Shown here piece after piece: positions 1 through 8,502 of a DNA stretch of 64,000 nucleotides. The stretch's first letter is position 1; every line of letters starts with the position of its first letter. A program made the position numbers and the translations under genes. The notes below the pieces were generated by a model. It was not told the DNA's origin and searched no databases. It saw nothing but the letters and a program-made list of their open reading frames with translations. This DNA is from Catenulispora sp. GP43 (GTDB lineage Bacteria > Actinomycetota > Actinomycetes > Streptomycetales > Catenulisporaceae). Location: positions 62,001 through 126,000 of the forward strand of contig NZ_JBGCCT010000023.1 in assembly GCF_041260665.1 (NCBI RefSeq), in the 5' to 3' direction.

Positions 1-260
1 TGTCGATCCCGGTAGGCCGGTGGTGCACACCGCGCTCGGGCCCGCCGCAGAAATCACTCGATCGGCCTTAGGAGAGCCGTATGGGGGAAATCGGAGGGTC
101 CGTCGGCGTGTGCGGCACGGCGAAGCACCACATGTCCTGTCTCCTGTTAGGGAATCTGTGGGCTGGCCCGATTCGGCCTTCCAAAACCGAGCCCGCGTGA
201 CGTCTGGCGAGTTCGGAACCTGCGCCACCACGGCGCCCCGTCTGATAGTCGAGGGAGAGC
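1..260. other. No confident gene; 5' flank of the first CDS
   Basis: Short open frames run through this stretch on both strands, but none shows a recognisable domain or a good ribosome binding site. The only clear signal is the purine-rich GAGGGAGA at 251-258, directly upstream of the ATG at 261. Confidence 0.5.
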
Positions 261-1025
261 ATGGGCTGGAGACTCACACGTCGGGCCGCATTGTCGGCGG
301 CTGTCGCCGCAGCGGTCGCCGGGGTCATGACGACGCTGCCGTCGGCCTACGCGACAAGCCGGGCCGGGGTCACGCGATCGGTCGGCGTCGTTGGGACCGA
401 ACAGTCTGACTCGCCCGCGCCGCAGCCCCCTCAGCTTCCCCGGGACTTCCGCGGAAAGGGCACGTGGGTCGTTCGAGACCTGGGTATCACGGTCCCGTTC
501 ACCTGGGAGGGGCGAGATGGTGACAGCCAGATGGTCGCGGGAGGCCCGCAGTATCCGATCTGGTTCACCAACCTGATCTACCGCGGGTCGATCTACACGC
601 TGACCTACAAGTGGCCCGGACTGACCCAGCATCCGTGCTCACGGATCCCCGGGTTCACCGTCGACCAATTGAACCGGTTCTTCCAGGGTGCACGGTTCGT
701 CGGGCGGGAAGTCCTACAGGGAAGCCCGGACCGGTACGTGAACCACTGGCGGGTGGGCGTCGTGGTGCCGACCCTTCCGCCTGGGAACTTTTTGCGGTTT
801 CCCCTTGCACTGGGCGATTTCTACGTCGATCAGAGCGATCCGGGTACGTTCTGGCGGGTGCTGCAGTTCGGAGTGCAGAATCTCTACGACCCCGAACTGG
901 ACGAGTGGCTCGTGATGAACACGTTCGAGCACAAGCCGGGGACGGTCACGCTTCCCCGCCGGTGCTCGCTACTGCCAGGCGACCTTTCCGGTATCGAGGG
1001 AGTAGTAGGCGCCTTGAATCAGTAG
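261..1025 (+). CDS. Secreted protein of unknown function (Tat-like signal)
   Basis: I do not recognise the family. The 254-residue product starts MGWRLTRRAALSAAVAA, a twin-arginine-like signal peptide with a hydrophobic run and a probable cleavage near residue 31. The mature part is rich in aromatic residues and proline and has two cysteines. The ATG is preceded by GAGGGAGA at a short distance, which supports this start. The last 57 bases overlap the 3' end of the convergent carbonic anhydrase gene. Codon structure looks normal for the organism. It is probably exported, but no enzymatic motif is visible. Confidence 0.65.
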   Translation: MGWRLTRRAALSAAVAAAVAGVMTTLPSAYATSRAGVTRSVGVVGTEQSDSPAPQPPQLPRDFRGKGTWVVRDLGITVPFTWEGRDGDSQMVAGGPQYPIWFTNLIYRGSIYTLTYKWPGLTQHPCSRIPGFTVDQLNRFFQGARFVGREVLQGSPDRYVNHWRVGVVVPTLPPGNFLRFPLALGDFYVDQSDPGTFWRVLQFGVQNLYDPELDEWLVMNTFEHKPGTVTLPRRCSLLPGDLSGIEGVVGALNQ

Positions 1026-1721
1026 CCGGCCCGCGCTGATCAGCGGCTGCAGCCGCGGGTCCGCCTCCAGCGCCCGGACGGTGAGGACAGTCTGCTCGCG
1101 GGTCGTCGCCTCGACCAGTTCGTGCTCCGGCACACCTGACGCCTTCGCGGCGTCGTAGGCGGGTTTGAGCGCGGCGACGATCCGGTTCAGGTACGGGCCC
1201 AGGTCTGTGCCGTGTTCCAGCGACTCCACCGCGGCTTCGACGGCGCCGCAGCCCTGGTGGCCCATCACGACGGTCAGCGGGGTGCCGTATTCCAGCGGAC
1301 CGAACTCGACGCTGCCCTGGACGAGCTCGTCGAGAGTCTGGGCACCGGTGCGGATGACGAACAGGTCGCCGAGTCCCTGGTCGAACACGATCTCCGGCGG
1401 CAAACGGGAATCGATGCACGAGAAGACCTGGGCGAACGGTTGCTGCCCCGTGGCCACCTCGAGCCGCCGCTCGACGTCCTGGCGCGGGTGGATCATCTCG
1501 CCCCTGACGAAACGGCAGTTGCCTTCGGCGAGCCGCCTCAGCGCTTTGCGAGCCGTGATGGGTTCGCGCGGAGCGAGTCGGCTCGGTGCCACGCCGTCGG
1601 CGGCAGTGGCGGCCGCCGCCGGTACGGCCGGTCCCCACGCCGCGCCGACGGCCAGCAGGCCGAGACTGCGCAGCAATGTCCGCCGGTGCAGCGGCTCAGG
1701 AGTGGTCTGGAGTTCGTTCAC
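969..1721 (-). CDS. Exported beta-class carbonic anhydrase
   Basis: This enzyme interconverts CO2 and bicarbonate using a zinc ion. The beta-class signatures are present: the Cys-x-Asp-Ser-Arg element in FSCIDSRLPPE and the His-x-x-Cys element in MGHQGCGAVEAA, which together give the Cys/Asp/His/Cys metal site. The chosen GTG at 1721 gives 250 residues beginning MNELQTTPEPLHRRTLLRS, a twin-arginine signal followed by a hydrophobic segment and an AAAA run, so the enzyme should work outside the cytoplasm. The same frame stays open upstream to a GTG at 1862, but that extension has no homology-like character. No strong Shine-Dalgarno is seen before 1721. The gene converges on the secreted-protein gene at 261-1025 with a 57-base overlap. 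Confidence 0.85.
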   Translation of the reverse strand: MNELQTTPEPLHRRTLLRSLGLLAVGAAWGPAVPAAAATAADGVAPSRLAPREPITARKALRRLAEGNCRFVRGEMIHPRQDVERRLEVATGQQPFAQVFSCIDSRLPPEIVFDQGLGDLFVIRTGAQTLDELVQGSVEFGPLEYGTPLTVVMGHQGCGAVEAAVESLEHGTDLGPYLNRIVAALKPAYDAAKASGVPEHELVEATTREQTVLTVRALEADPRLQPLISAGRLLIQGAYYSLDTGKVAWQ

Positions 1722-1804
1722 GTGATCAGCTTCGGCCGAAGAGGCGCCGACGAGGCCGTGACACGCCACGCACCTCGCCCAACCGAGCCATTGATGTGAC
1801 CGGC

Positions 1805-1930
1805 GGGGATCTCGGTGAGGATCGGGCTGTCGGCCGCCGGGTCGTTGTCGCCGACCAGCCACACGTCGCGGGCGCCGTCGGCGGACAGGGCGTTGATCCG
1901 GCTGTTCGCCATGTCGGCGGGGGTGGCGAT
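1805..1930 (-). pseudogene. Fragment of a DVW-repeat (beta-propeller-like) protein
   Basis: On the minus strand this stretch reads NSRINALSADGARDVWLVGD followed by an acidic DNDPAADSPILTE segment. It resembles one blade of the 'ALSATDVWAVGD' repeats found in secreted actinobacterial beta-propeller proteins. Only about one repeat is recognisable. No start, signal peptide or further repeats are present, and both neighbours belong to other genes. I read it as a decayed remnant. The call rests on motif resemblance only. Confidence 0.35.
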
Positions 1931-1997
1931 CGTCCTGCTGCCGGCGGCCGACCGCCTGCGCCGTGCCGACGGCCGCGGCGGTGAAGGCCGCGGCGCT

Positions 1998-2512
1998 TCA
2001 GGCGATCGCCCCGCCCAGCCGGGCCTCGACGGAGTCCAGCGCGGTCCGCACCGCCCCGAGCGCGACCGACTCATCGCCCAGCGTCGAGGCGGCCACGCGG
2101 GGGGGCCGGACGCAGAGGGTCGCCAGTCGTTCCTCCAGGGGGCCGACGATGAGGTCCGCGGAGCGGGATGTCCCGCCGCCGACGACGATCAGTTCGGGAT
2201 CGACGGCCAGGGCCATCGCGGCGGTGCCCAGCGCGATGCCGTCGACGAAGGCGGCCACCCGTTCGTGGGCCCAGGGTTCGCCGGCGCGCGCTGCCGCGTA
2301 GACCTCGGCGACGGTGGTCTCCATGCCGGCCGCCGTCGCGGTGCCGACCAGGCGCGCCGGGGCGTCCTGCCAGCCCAGGACGCCCAGGGCGCCGATCTCG
2401 CCGGCCGCGCCGGAGTGGCCGCGGTGGACTGTTCCGCCGGACAGGACGCCGGCGCCCATGCGCAGGCCGGCCAGGACGTAGACCACGTCGCCGATGCCGC
2501 GGGCCGCGCAAA
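1998..2512 (-). pseudogene. ROK-family protein, C-terminal half only
   Basis: ROK proteins are sugar kinases or NagC/XylR-type repressors. The C-terminal ROK region is clear: DVVYVLAGLRMGAGV, then GGTVHRGHSGAAGEIGALG, then DPELIVVGGGTSRSADLI and a normal end at 1998. The conserved N-terminal half (nucleotide-binding segment or DNA-binding domain) is missing. Upstream of about position 2512 the minus-strand frame becomes antisense to discoidin-like sequence that is clearly coding on the other strand. The gene is therefore truncated at a sharp junction and has no plausible start of its own. The breakpoint position is approximate. Confidence 0.7.
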
Positions 2513-3527
2513 GCTCGCGAACCCCGGCGCTGCGGTCCCGCCGACCGGTGTCGTGACCACCGCGCAGCTGCGGCAGATCCTGGCCGGCTATGCGACGCAG
2601 AGCTCGTCCCCGGCGCGCAACGCCGGCGTCTCCGCCCCGACCGCACCGAAGACGGACCTGTTCGGGACCGCGATCCCGGCGGGGGCCGTGGACCTCGGGG
2701 CGTCGCAGCATGCGGTCCCGGTCACCGCGTCGACGTCGTTCGCCACCGGCCAGGGGACGATCGCGAACGTCGCCGACGGTGACCCGGGCACGTCCTGGGC
2801 CTCGACGGCCTCACCGTCGTTCCCCGGCACCGTGACGCTGACCTACGGCGAGGCGCGGACGATCGACGCCGTCACCCTCGTCGCGGCCTTCGGCCAGGGC
2901 CAGGGCCCGACCGCGGTCGACGTGCAGACGTGGAACGGTTCCGCGTGGGTGACCCAGGTGTCGGGCGCGACGCCGGCCTGGAAGCAGAACACCGCGTCCC
3001 CGGAGTACCTGCGGATCGCGCTGCCGTCGGCGGTGACCACGACCGGGGTGCAGCTCGTCGTGAAGGCGGCGAACCAGGCGTGGGGCGACGTCGCCCTGAA
3101 CGAGGTCCTCCCGACCTTCGGCGCCTCGGCCTCGTCCGGCCTCGGGGTCCGGAGCGGGCTGTCCTCGGCGTGGCTGGTCGGCGGCACGATGCAGCAGACG
3201 TGGGCGTCGCAGAGCTCGCCGACACTGCCCAACGCGGTGCAGATCGATCCGGGCGCGACGCAGACCGTCTCCTCGGTGACCCTCTCCGCCTGGTACGGCC
3301 AGGGCCAGGGGCCGACGTCGGTGAGCGTCGAGGCGAACCCCGGCGGCGTCTGGCAGCAGGTGCTGGCTCCCACGGCGATCACCTGGAACAGCAACAACGG
3401 AACGGTCGAGAACAGGACCCTGACTCTGCCGGCCGCGGTGACCGCGACCCAGTTCCGGATCGTGATCCGGGCGGCGAATCTGTCGTGGGGCGCGGTGGCG
3501 CTGAACAAGGTGGCGCTGAACTCCTGA
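2513..3527 (+). pseudogene. 5'-truncated secreted protein with two F5/8 type C-like domains
   Basis: The plus-strand frame encodes two tandem discoidin-like (F5/8 type C, CBM32-like) modules, roughly at 2700-3110 and 3130-3527. The modules resemble each other: each has a DGDPGTSWAS-like or QQTWASQSSPT-like element, a YGQGQGPT or FGQGQGPT element, and an ending of the ANQAWGDVALNEV or ANLSWGAVALNKV kind. Such modules usually sit at the C-terminus of exported glycosidases or peptidases. The expected catalytic part and signal peptide are absent, because before about 2513 the sequence belongs to an antisense ROK gene. A GTG at 2553 could allow residual translation, but nothing supports a secreted product. 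The stop at 3527 is followed by a strong terminator. Confidence 0.6.
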
Positions 3528-3542
3528 CTCCTGAAAAGCCGA

Positions 3543-3576
3543 AGCCCGGCTCGCTCCCGAAGGAGCAAGCCGGGCT
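3543..3576. terminator. Rho-independent-like hairpin between convergent genes
   Basis: AGCCCGGCT and GCTCC pair with GGAGC and AGCCGGGCT around a CGAA loop, with one internal mismatch. It is followed by TGCTTTG repeated three times. The hairpin lies between the stop at 3527 and the convergent stop at 3627, so it can serve both strands. Confidence 0.8.
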
Positions 3577-3626
3577 CTGCTTTGTGCTTTGTGCTTTGTA
3601 CTTCGTTCAGCTCAATCCTTTGGAGC

Positions 3627-5636
3627 TCAGCCCCGCGCGACGTGCGGCGTCGACAGGTGCGAAGCCGCCGGGTGGCCGGCGCTCTCCCCGGTCCCCGAGG
3701 CGGTGGCGACGTCCGCCGCCAGCTGCTGGTCGACGCGCAGCGGCAGGGCCTTGGTCCCGCCGAACACGAAGGCCCAGTTCGCGGCGCCGCGGTTGGCGTC
3801 GATCAGGGCGTTGTCGGCCGGGCTCAGGCCGACCGCCGGGTTCACCAGCAGCAGCGGGCCCTGGCGGTCGCCCATCAGCGCGCCGCCGGACAGCGAGTCC
3901 GGCCAGTCGGCGCCGGTGGCGACACCGACCGCGCCGAAGGCGCCGAAGATCCGGTGGGCGACCAGGTACGAGGTCGCGTACCGGTCGCTGCCGACCATGG
4001 TGGCGTCGTAGCCGGACCACTTGGCGGCCTTGAGGGCGTTGTTCGCCGCCCCGCCGACGGCGGCCAGGTAGTGGAGCTGGCCGCTGGTGGCCTTGGCCTC
4101 CAGGTAGGCCTCCGTCGAGGCCGGCATGGCGTTGCCGTTGGTCAGGACCACGGTCATGCCGCTGTAGGAACCGGCCGCCGCGCCCGCGGACAGCGCGTCC
4201 GGGAACTTGATGCCGGTGGCGACCAGAACGTCCGAGGCGTTGGGGTCGACCGCGTTCGCGATCTTGACCGCGGTCTCGAACCGGTCCTGGCCGGCGATGC
4301 GGCTGACGTTGTAGCCCAGCTTGGTCAGCGTGGCCTGGACCGCCGGCGAGATCGCCGCGTTGCCGCCGAGGACGTAGACCGTGCCGTGGGCCGGCAGGAC
4401 CCGCTTGATCTCGTTCAGCGTCTCGGTGTTCAGCGTCGCGGTGGGGGTGAGCAGCAGCGGGCCGCCCTTGTGCGCGGCCAGCGACGAGCCGCCGAGGGCG
4501 TCGGCGAAGTCGTCGGAGCGGCTCAGCACGACCGCCCCGGCCTGCCGGCGGGTGTCGCTCGCGCCCGCGCCGACCGTCCGCCAGGTCTCGTGCGAGGTCA
4601 GGACGGCGGTGTCGATGCGGTCCGAGCCGGCGAACCGGAAGACGTGGCCCGGGTTGTCGGTGCGCACGGCCAGGCCGCCGGCCTGCCCCACGCTGGTCTC
4701 CAGCTGCGGCGACGGGGTCGCGGCGGCCAGGGCCTGCGTCACGTTCACCGCGTAGGTGCCGGTGGTCGCGGCGCCGGTGCGGGCCGTGTACTCGAAGGCG
4801 ACGGTCTGGTCCGAGATGGCCTGGGCGTCGGTCTGCGTGGCGGCCTCGAAGATCGGCGTGGCGTGCGCGCCGGTGTTCCAGGTGATCTGCTTCGGCGCGG
4901 ACCAGGCGTTGTTCTGCAGGGACGTCGCGAACAGCTGCGCGTCGCCGTTGGCGTCGGTGCGGACGAAGACGATGGTCTTGCCGTCGGCCGAGATCGTGGG
5001 CTGCGAGCCGCCCTTGGTGGCGACGTCCGGGGCCACGACCGCGGCGAAGCTCTGCTGGCCGGCGGAGTTGTAGGTCGCCAGACCGATGCCGGTGTTGCCG
5101 CTGCCGTCGGTGGTCTGCACCACGGTGCTGCCGGCCTGGTCGCCGGCCACGTCGGCGTTGCTCAGGCCCAGACCCGCCGGCGCCGACGAGACCAGGTTCC
5201 AGGTCGGACGCTCGGAGCCCAGCGAGTTGCCGTTGGCGAGCGCGCCGACGACCTTGGCGCCCGCACCGGTGCCCTCGGTCCAGTACACGGCCTCGCTGCT
5301 GACGTCCCACACGGTGTGCGACGGCGCGGTGCCCTGAGCGATCTTGATGACGTTGGCGCCGTTGAAGTCGGCGGTGTAGATGCCGTTGTCGGCACCGATG
5401 TACGCGAAGCGGCCGCCCTGGCCCGCCCACGAGACGTCGTGCGCGCCGGCCGGCAGCGCGACCGTTCCGCCGCCGACGACGTGGATCGCCCCGCCGGCGG
5501 TGATCGTCACCGGGTTCGTCCCGGCGCCACCGTAGGTGGTGGCGTGCGCCGCGCCCCCCGCGGCCAGGACGGTGCCGATGGAGGAAGCGACGAGAGCGGC
5601 GACAGCCACTGGCTTCCGATTGAACTTGCTGGACAA
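3627..5636 (-). CDS. Secreted beta-propeller / cell wall-binding repeat 2 (CWB2) protein
   Basis: The 669-residue exported protein probably attaches to the cell wall. It starts MSSKFNRKPVAVAALVA, a signal peptide ending near AHA at residue 32. The N-terminal half has TolB/WD40-like elements such as GRFAYIGADNGIYTADFNG and SADGKTIVFVRTDANGDAQL, suggesting a beta-propeller. The C-terminal half carries three CWB2 repeats, recognisable from RFAGSDRIDTA, RIAGQDRFETA and MVGSDRYATS, each followed by a FPDALSAG-like or WPDSLSGG-like motif. I chose the TTG at 5636 because GGGGAGGG lies about five bases upstream and the signal peptide then begins directly. The frame is open to 5861, which would add a non-signal-like extension. 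A second CWB2 gene begins at 63297. Confidence 0.85.
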   Translation of the reverse strand: MSSKFNRKPVAVAALVASSIGTVLAAGGAAHATTYGGAGTNPVTITAGGAIHVVGGGTVALPAGAHDVSWAGQGGRFAYIGADNGIYTADFNGANVIKIAQGTAPSHTVWDVSSEAVYWTEGTGAGAKVVGALANGNSLGSERPTWNLVSSAPAGLGLSNADVAGDQAGSTVVQTTDGSGNTGIGLATYNSAGQQSFAAVVAPDVATKGGSQPTISADGKTIVFVRTDANGDAQLFATSLQNNAWSAPKQITWNTGAHATPIFEAATQTDAQAISDQTVAFEYTARTGAATTGTYAVNVTQALAAATPSPQLETSVGQAGGLAVRTDNPGHVFRFAGSDRIDTAVLTSHETWRTVGAGASDTRRQAGAVVLSRSDDFADALGGSSLAAHKGGPLLLTPTATLNTETLNEIKRVLPAHGTVYVLGGNAAISPAVQATLTKLGYNVSRIAGQDRFETAVKIANAVDPNASDVLVATGIKFPDALSAGAAAGSYSGMTVVLTNGNAMPASTEAYLEAKATSGQLHYLAAVGGAANNALKAAKWSGYDATMVGSDRYATSYLVAHRIFGAFGAVGVATGADWPDSLSGGALMGDRQGPLLLVNPAVGLSPADNALIDANRGAANWAFVFGGTKALPLRVDQQLAADVATASGTGESAGHPAASHLSTPHVARG

Positions 5637-6100
5637 AAGACCCTCCCCGGAAATGGATGCCGACACTGCGTTCGACACCAGAGAGCCGCAGAATACAACC
5701 TCGGCGGGAGAGGTGCGCACCCGGATATACCGCATGACACAAGCCGCCCGTAATAGCCCGAGAACCTCCGGCCACATGGCGTTGACCTCGGCGTCCCGGA
5801 GCCCTCTATAACAAAGCTTTGATATAAAACGCTCTATAAACAGGAAGGGACTTTTCGGCACTTCGGGTGCCGATCATGCCATTCCGCATGATGTTAATTC
5901 ACCCATCTGTCCAATCGCCTCGGTCTGTTCACACGACGCATACTCAGCCGCGGGGTTGCGTTTGCCAGGGCCGGAGAAGTCAGGTCCCTGATTCCTCGGC
6001 GTTCTCCAGCGACATCGCGGCGCGGCGGTGCGCGGCACGCCGTTCGGAGGCCGGCGCGCGGGTGTAGACCGAGGTGCTGGCCACGGTTGTGCGCTAGCCG
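5637..6100. other. 464-base intergenic region with an AT-rich island
   Basis: No gene could be supported. The stretch contains an unusually AT-rich patch at 5804-5840 in an otherwise very GC-rich sequence, described separately. It probably holds the promoter and leader of the CWB2 gene that starts at 5636. The remainder shows no recognisable element. Confidence 0.5.
5804..5839. promoter_or_regulatory. AT-rich near-palindrome flanked by CTCTATAA direct repeats
   Basis: TATAACAAAGCTTTGATATA at 5807-5826 is a 20-base palindrome with one mismatched pair. The octamer CTCTATAA occurs at 5804-5811 and again at 5832-5839. The element lies about 170 bases upstream of the CWB2 gene start. Symmetry and position suggest an operator or promoter, but the binding protein is unknown. 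Confidence 0.45.
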
Positions 6101-6400
6101 CTAGCCGAGGACGGTGAGGCGGCCGGGCGCGGTCATCATCATCGGGGTCCAGTACTCCATCGAGACGGTCTGGCCGTCGGTGGTGTCCACAGTCAGGCCC
6201 GCCTCGCAGCAGCGCGCCTTGGCGATGTACTTGAAGTAGACCTTCACCTCATGCCGCCCGGGCGCGACCGAGATGGTGCGGTCGCCCCAAGAACCCCGCT
6301 GCGGCGTGCCATCGACTTCGATGGTGAGCTTGGTCAGGTAGAGCAGCCACGCCATCGGGCTGTGCCGTCCGTTGACTCGGATGGTGGTCCGTTGTGCCAT
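6101..6400 (-). CDS. Small conserved-looking protein of unknown function (99 aa)
   Basis: I do not recognise a family. The product starts MAQRTTIRVNGRHSPMAW and has alternating hydrophobic and polar residues (KLTIEVDG, RTISVAPGRHEVKVYF) that suggest a small beta-sandwich resembling PEGA-like folds. It also contains an adjacent cysteine pair (ARCCEAG). There is no signal peptide, so it is probably cytoplasmic. The ATG at 6400 has CGGAG five bases upstream. It stands alone between the CWB2 leader and the next secreted-protein gene. Confidence 0.6.
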   Translation of the reverse strand: MAQRTTIRVNGRHSPMAWLLYLTKLTIEVDGTPQRGSWGDRTISVAPGRHEVKVYFKYIAKARCCEAGLTVDTTDGQTVSMEYWTPMMMTAPGRLTVLG

Positions 6401-6582
6401 CTTGACTCCGTGAAGATCGACGCGTGTTCATATGCGGCTGCATAACCGCCCCGAGTTTCGCGTCCTCTCCACCTGCCCACATCGGCGAAAACACGTAGCC
6501 CGCCACGCAATCACCGTGTGGAGACGGCGAAACGGGGCGGCGAGCCGCGCTCGACCCACCGCCCCGCACGGTCGACTCGCTG

Positions 6583-7329
6583 CTAGAAGATGCTGCTCAG
6601 CCCGCTGCAAGAGGGGATGCCGAACCACGGGACGGTGAAGGTGGCGCTGCCGTCGCCGGCCGTGCAGACCTTCAGCAGCCCGTTGCCGAGGCCGAGGGCG
6701 CCGGCGACGATGCCGGCTATCGGGCCGCCGAGGGGGACCTGGGCGGCGGTGAGGATGGCGCCGACGAGGGTGGCCACGTTCTGGCCGAAGCCGACCACGC
6801 TCTCGACTTCGATGACGGCCTGCTTGGTCATGTTCAGCTGGACGCCGGTGGTGCCGATGGTGAGGGTGATCCCGGGCAGGACCGTGATGGTCGTGTTCTG
6901 GGCGGCGGCCGGGACGGCCGCGGCGAAGCCGACGGTGGTGCCGTGGGCGCCGGCGGCGGGGGCCGCCGCGTGGCCGGGGAGTTTGTTCAGGCTGGCCACG
7001 AAGGCGTCGGCGGTGTTCAGGGACTGGGGGTCGACGCCGGCCTTGCGGGCGTCCTGGGTGTCGAGGGTGAAGTGTCCGTCGCTGAGGTGGATGTAGTGCG
7101 TCGCGGCCACCAGGGACGCGACGGCTGCGGCGTTCTGGCCGGCGGCGAGTGCGCCCGGCGCGGACTGCGCGGGCTGCGCGGGCTGGACGGCGGCGTTCGC
7201 GGTGCCGGCGGCGGCCGCGATCAGTGAGGCGCTGAGCGCTGCGGACGTGACGAGGGGCAGGGCGCGCCGGAGGCGCTTGGGGCCCTCGCTGGCGTGCTTC
7301 GGACGGGTGCGCAGTGTGGAATTGCTCAT
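6583..7329 (-). CDS. Secreted protein of unknown function (248 aa)
   Basis: The product has an N-terminal basic region, then a hydrophobic segment (SAALSASLIAAAAG) ending TANA, a typical Sec signal peptide. The mature chain begins with an Ala/Gln/Pro-rich part. It contains an HYIHLSDGHFTLD element, a beta-rich middle (TITVLPGITLTIG), and a Gly/Ala-rich hydrophobic stretch near residues 180-215 (VATLVGAILTAAQVPLGG). It ends in a segment with two cysteines, VCTAG and SCSGL, that could form a disulphide. The hydrophobic C-terminal half could insert in membranes, but I cannot assign a function. The start is the ATG at 7329; no strong ribosome binding site is visible. Confidence 0.65.
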   Translation of the reverse strand: MSNSTLRTRPKHASEGPKRLRRALPLVTSAALSASLIAAAAGTANAAVQPAQPAQSAPGALAAGQNAAAVASLVAATHYIHLSDGHFTLDTQDARKAGVDPQSLNTADAFVASLNKLPGHAAAPAAGAHGTTVGFAAAVPAAAQNTTITVLPGITLTIGTTGVQLNMTKQAVIEVESVVGFGQNVATLVGAILTAAQVPLGGPIAGIVAGALGLGNGLLKVCTAGDGSATFTVPWFGIPSCSGLSSIF

Positions 7330-7399
7330 GGCGGTGAGCGTATGAGAACCCTGAGAGGACCGGTCCTAACGATCTGTCGGGTCTTCCCTAAGGACCATG

Positions 7400-8353
7400 T
7401 CAGAGGCCTGCTTCCGAACAAGATGGCACGCCCGCGGGAACGCTGACGTAGTGATCGGGGACCCACCACAGCCGGTCCTCGTAGTAGATCTGGAACCACC
7501 CGGTGGAGTTCTCGCGCTTGGTGTCCAGCCGCTCGTGGATCATCCTGCCGTGCGCGGCGTGGCACACGACCTCGACGATGTCGCCGTCGTGCCGCGGTCC
7601 GTTGGATCCATTGAGGGCGAAGGGCGTCGGGAACACCAGGACGCCGATCGAGCCGCCGCGCCCGTTGTTCGCATCCTGATTCCAGGTGCGCACGATCTTG
7701 CCCAGGACGGTCCTCGGCGGCGAGGCCGTCACCAGCACGGCGGTCGGCTGACGGGTCGTGTGCGGAGCGGTTGCGGCCGCGGCCGGCGGCCGGGAAGGCG
7801 ATGACCCGCCGATCAGGGCGAAGGCGCTGACGGCCACGACCACGGCCCCGGAGCCCACGATCGACGCCAGCACCGGCAGCGAGCGGTGCCGCCGCGCCGG
7901 CATGGGCCGTACCGCGGCCTGCGACGCGAAGCCGGAATCCGCCCGGGGGTCCAGGTCCAGGTCCACCTCCACGACCGACGCCACCACCGCGGACCCGACC
8001 GAGACCGGTTGAAGCACGGCCGACAACTCGCCCCGCGCCCTGGCCTGCCATTCCTCCTGCGCGGCCTGCCATTGCGGCTGAACCGGAGCCGGATCGACGT
8101 CCAAGGCGTACAGCAGACCCTCGTAGTACGACCACGCCGGCAGGCTCTGATCCTTCGCGGCGGGATCGGGCGTGAGAATGCGAGACAGCGTCGCCTTCGC
8201 CAATGTCCCCCGACCCGCGCGCGCATTCCGACTGTCCAGAAGGGTGAAGGACGGCGAGCCAGCACTCTGGTGCGCCGCCCTGATCATCAATGTCAACGCC
8301 CGGGTCAGGGGGGGCACAGCATCATCGAGATCTTTCAAAGCGCGCGCGGCCAT
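7400..8353 (-). CDS. Single-pass membrane protein with cytoplasmic regulatory-type N-terminus and extracellular SH3-like end
   Basis: The 317-residue protein has a helical N-terminal region of about 100 residues. It includes RGTLAKATLSRILT, reminiscent of the XRE-like start of actinobacterial regulators that count truncated protein partners. A linker rich in Val and Asp follows, then one transmembrane segment (LASIVGSGAVVVAVSAFAL, about residues 160-180) and a Pro/Ala/Thr linker. The C-terminal extracellular domain has the elements NSTGWFQIYYEDRLWWVPDH, which look like a bacterial SH3 domain. This layout suggests signal reception or wall binding outside the cell. Family names cannot be given with confidence. 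Confidence 0.65.
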   Translation of the reverse strand: MAARALKDLDDAVPPLTRALTLMIRAAHQSAGSPSFTLLDSRNARAGRGTLAKATLSRILTPDPAAKDQSLPAWSYYEGLLYALDVDPAPVQPQWQAAQEEWQARARGELSAVLQPVSVGSAVVASVVEVDLDLDPRADSGFASQAAVRPMPARRHRSLPVLASIVGSGAVVVAVSAFALIGGSSPSRPPAAAATAPHTTRQPTAVLVTASPPRTVLGKIVRTWNQDANNGRGGSIGVLVFPTPFALNGSNGPRHDGDIVEVVCHAAHGRMIHERLDTKRENSTGWFQIYYEDRLWWVPDHYVSVPAGVPSCSEAGL

Positions 8354-8502
8354 GTCACCCGTCCCGTATCAACAGTGCGCGTCGGCCCCCCGGCCGCCAG
8401 TCACACTAAGGCTCCGGACGTTTGCGTAGCGCCATGTTGGCGGAACAGTTTACGAACTCTTTGGATGGCACAGATGTGTCAACCAGCCGCGCGCGCCGGC
8501 GG

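Noticed and set aside
1735-1790. CVACHG, a c-type haem-like CxxCH motif, in the frame before the carbonic anhydrase
   Set aside because: It lies upstream of the likely GTG start, in a stretch without other cytochrome features; a chance match in a decayed region.
3582-5775. Very long open frames on both strands overlapping the CWB2 gene
   Set aside because: They are shadows of a GC-rich gene: no domains, arginine- or glycine-rich composition, and the CWB2 frame alone has signal peptide and repeats.
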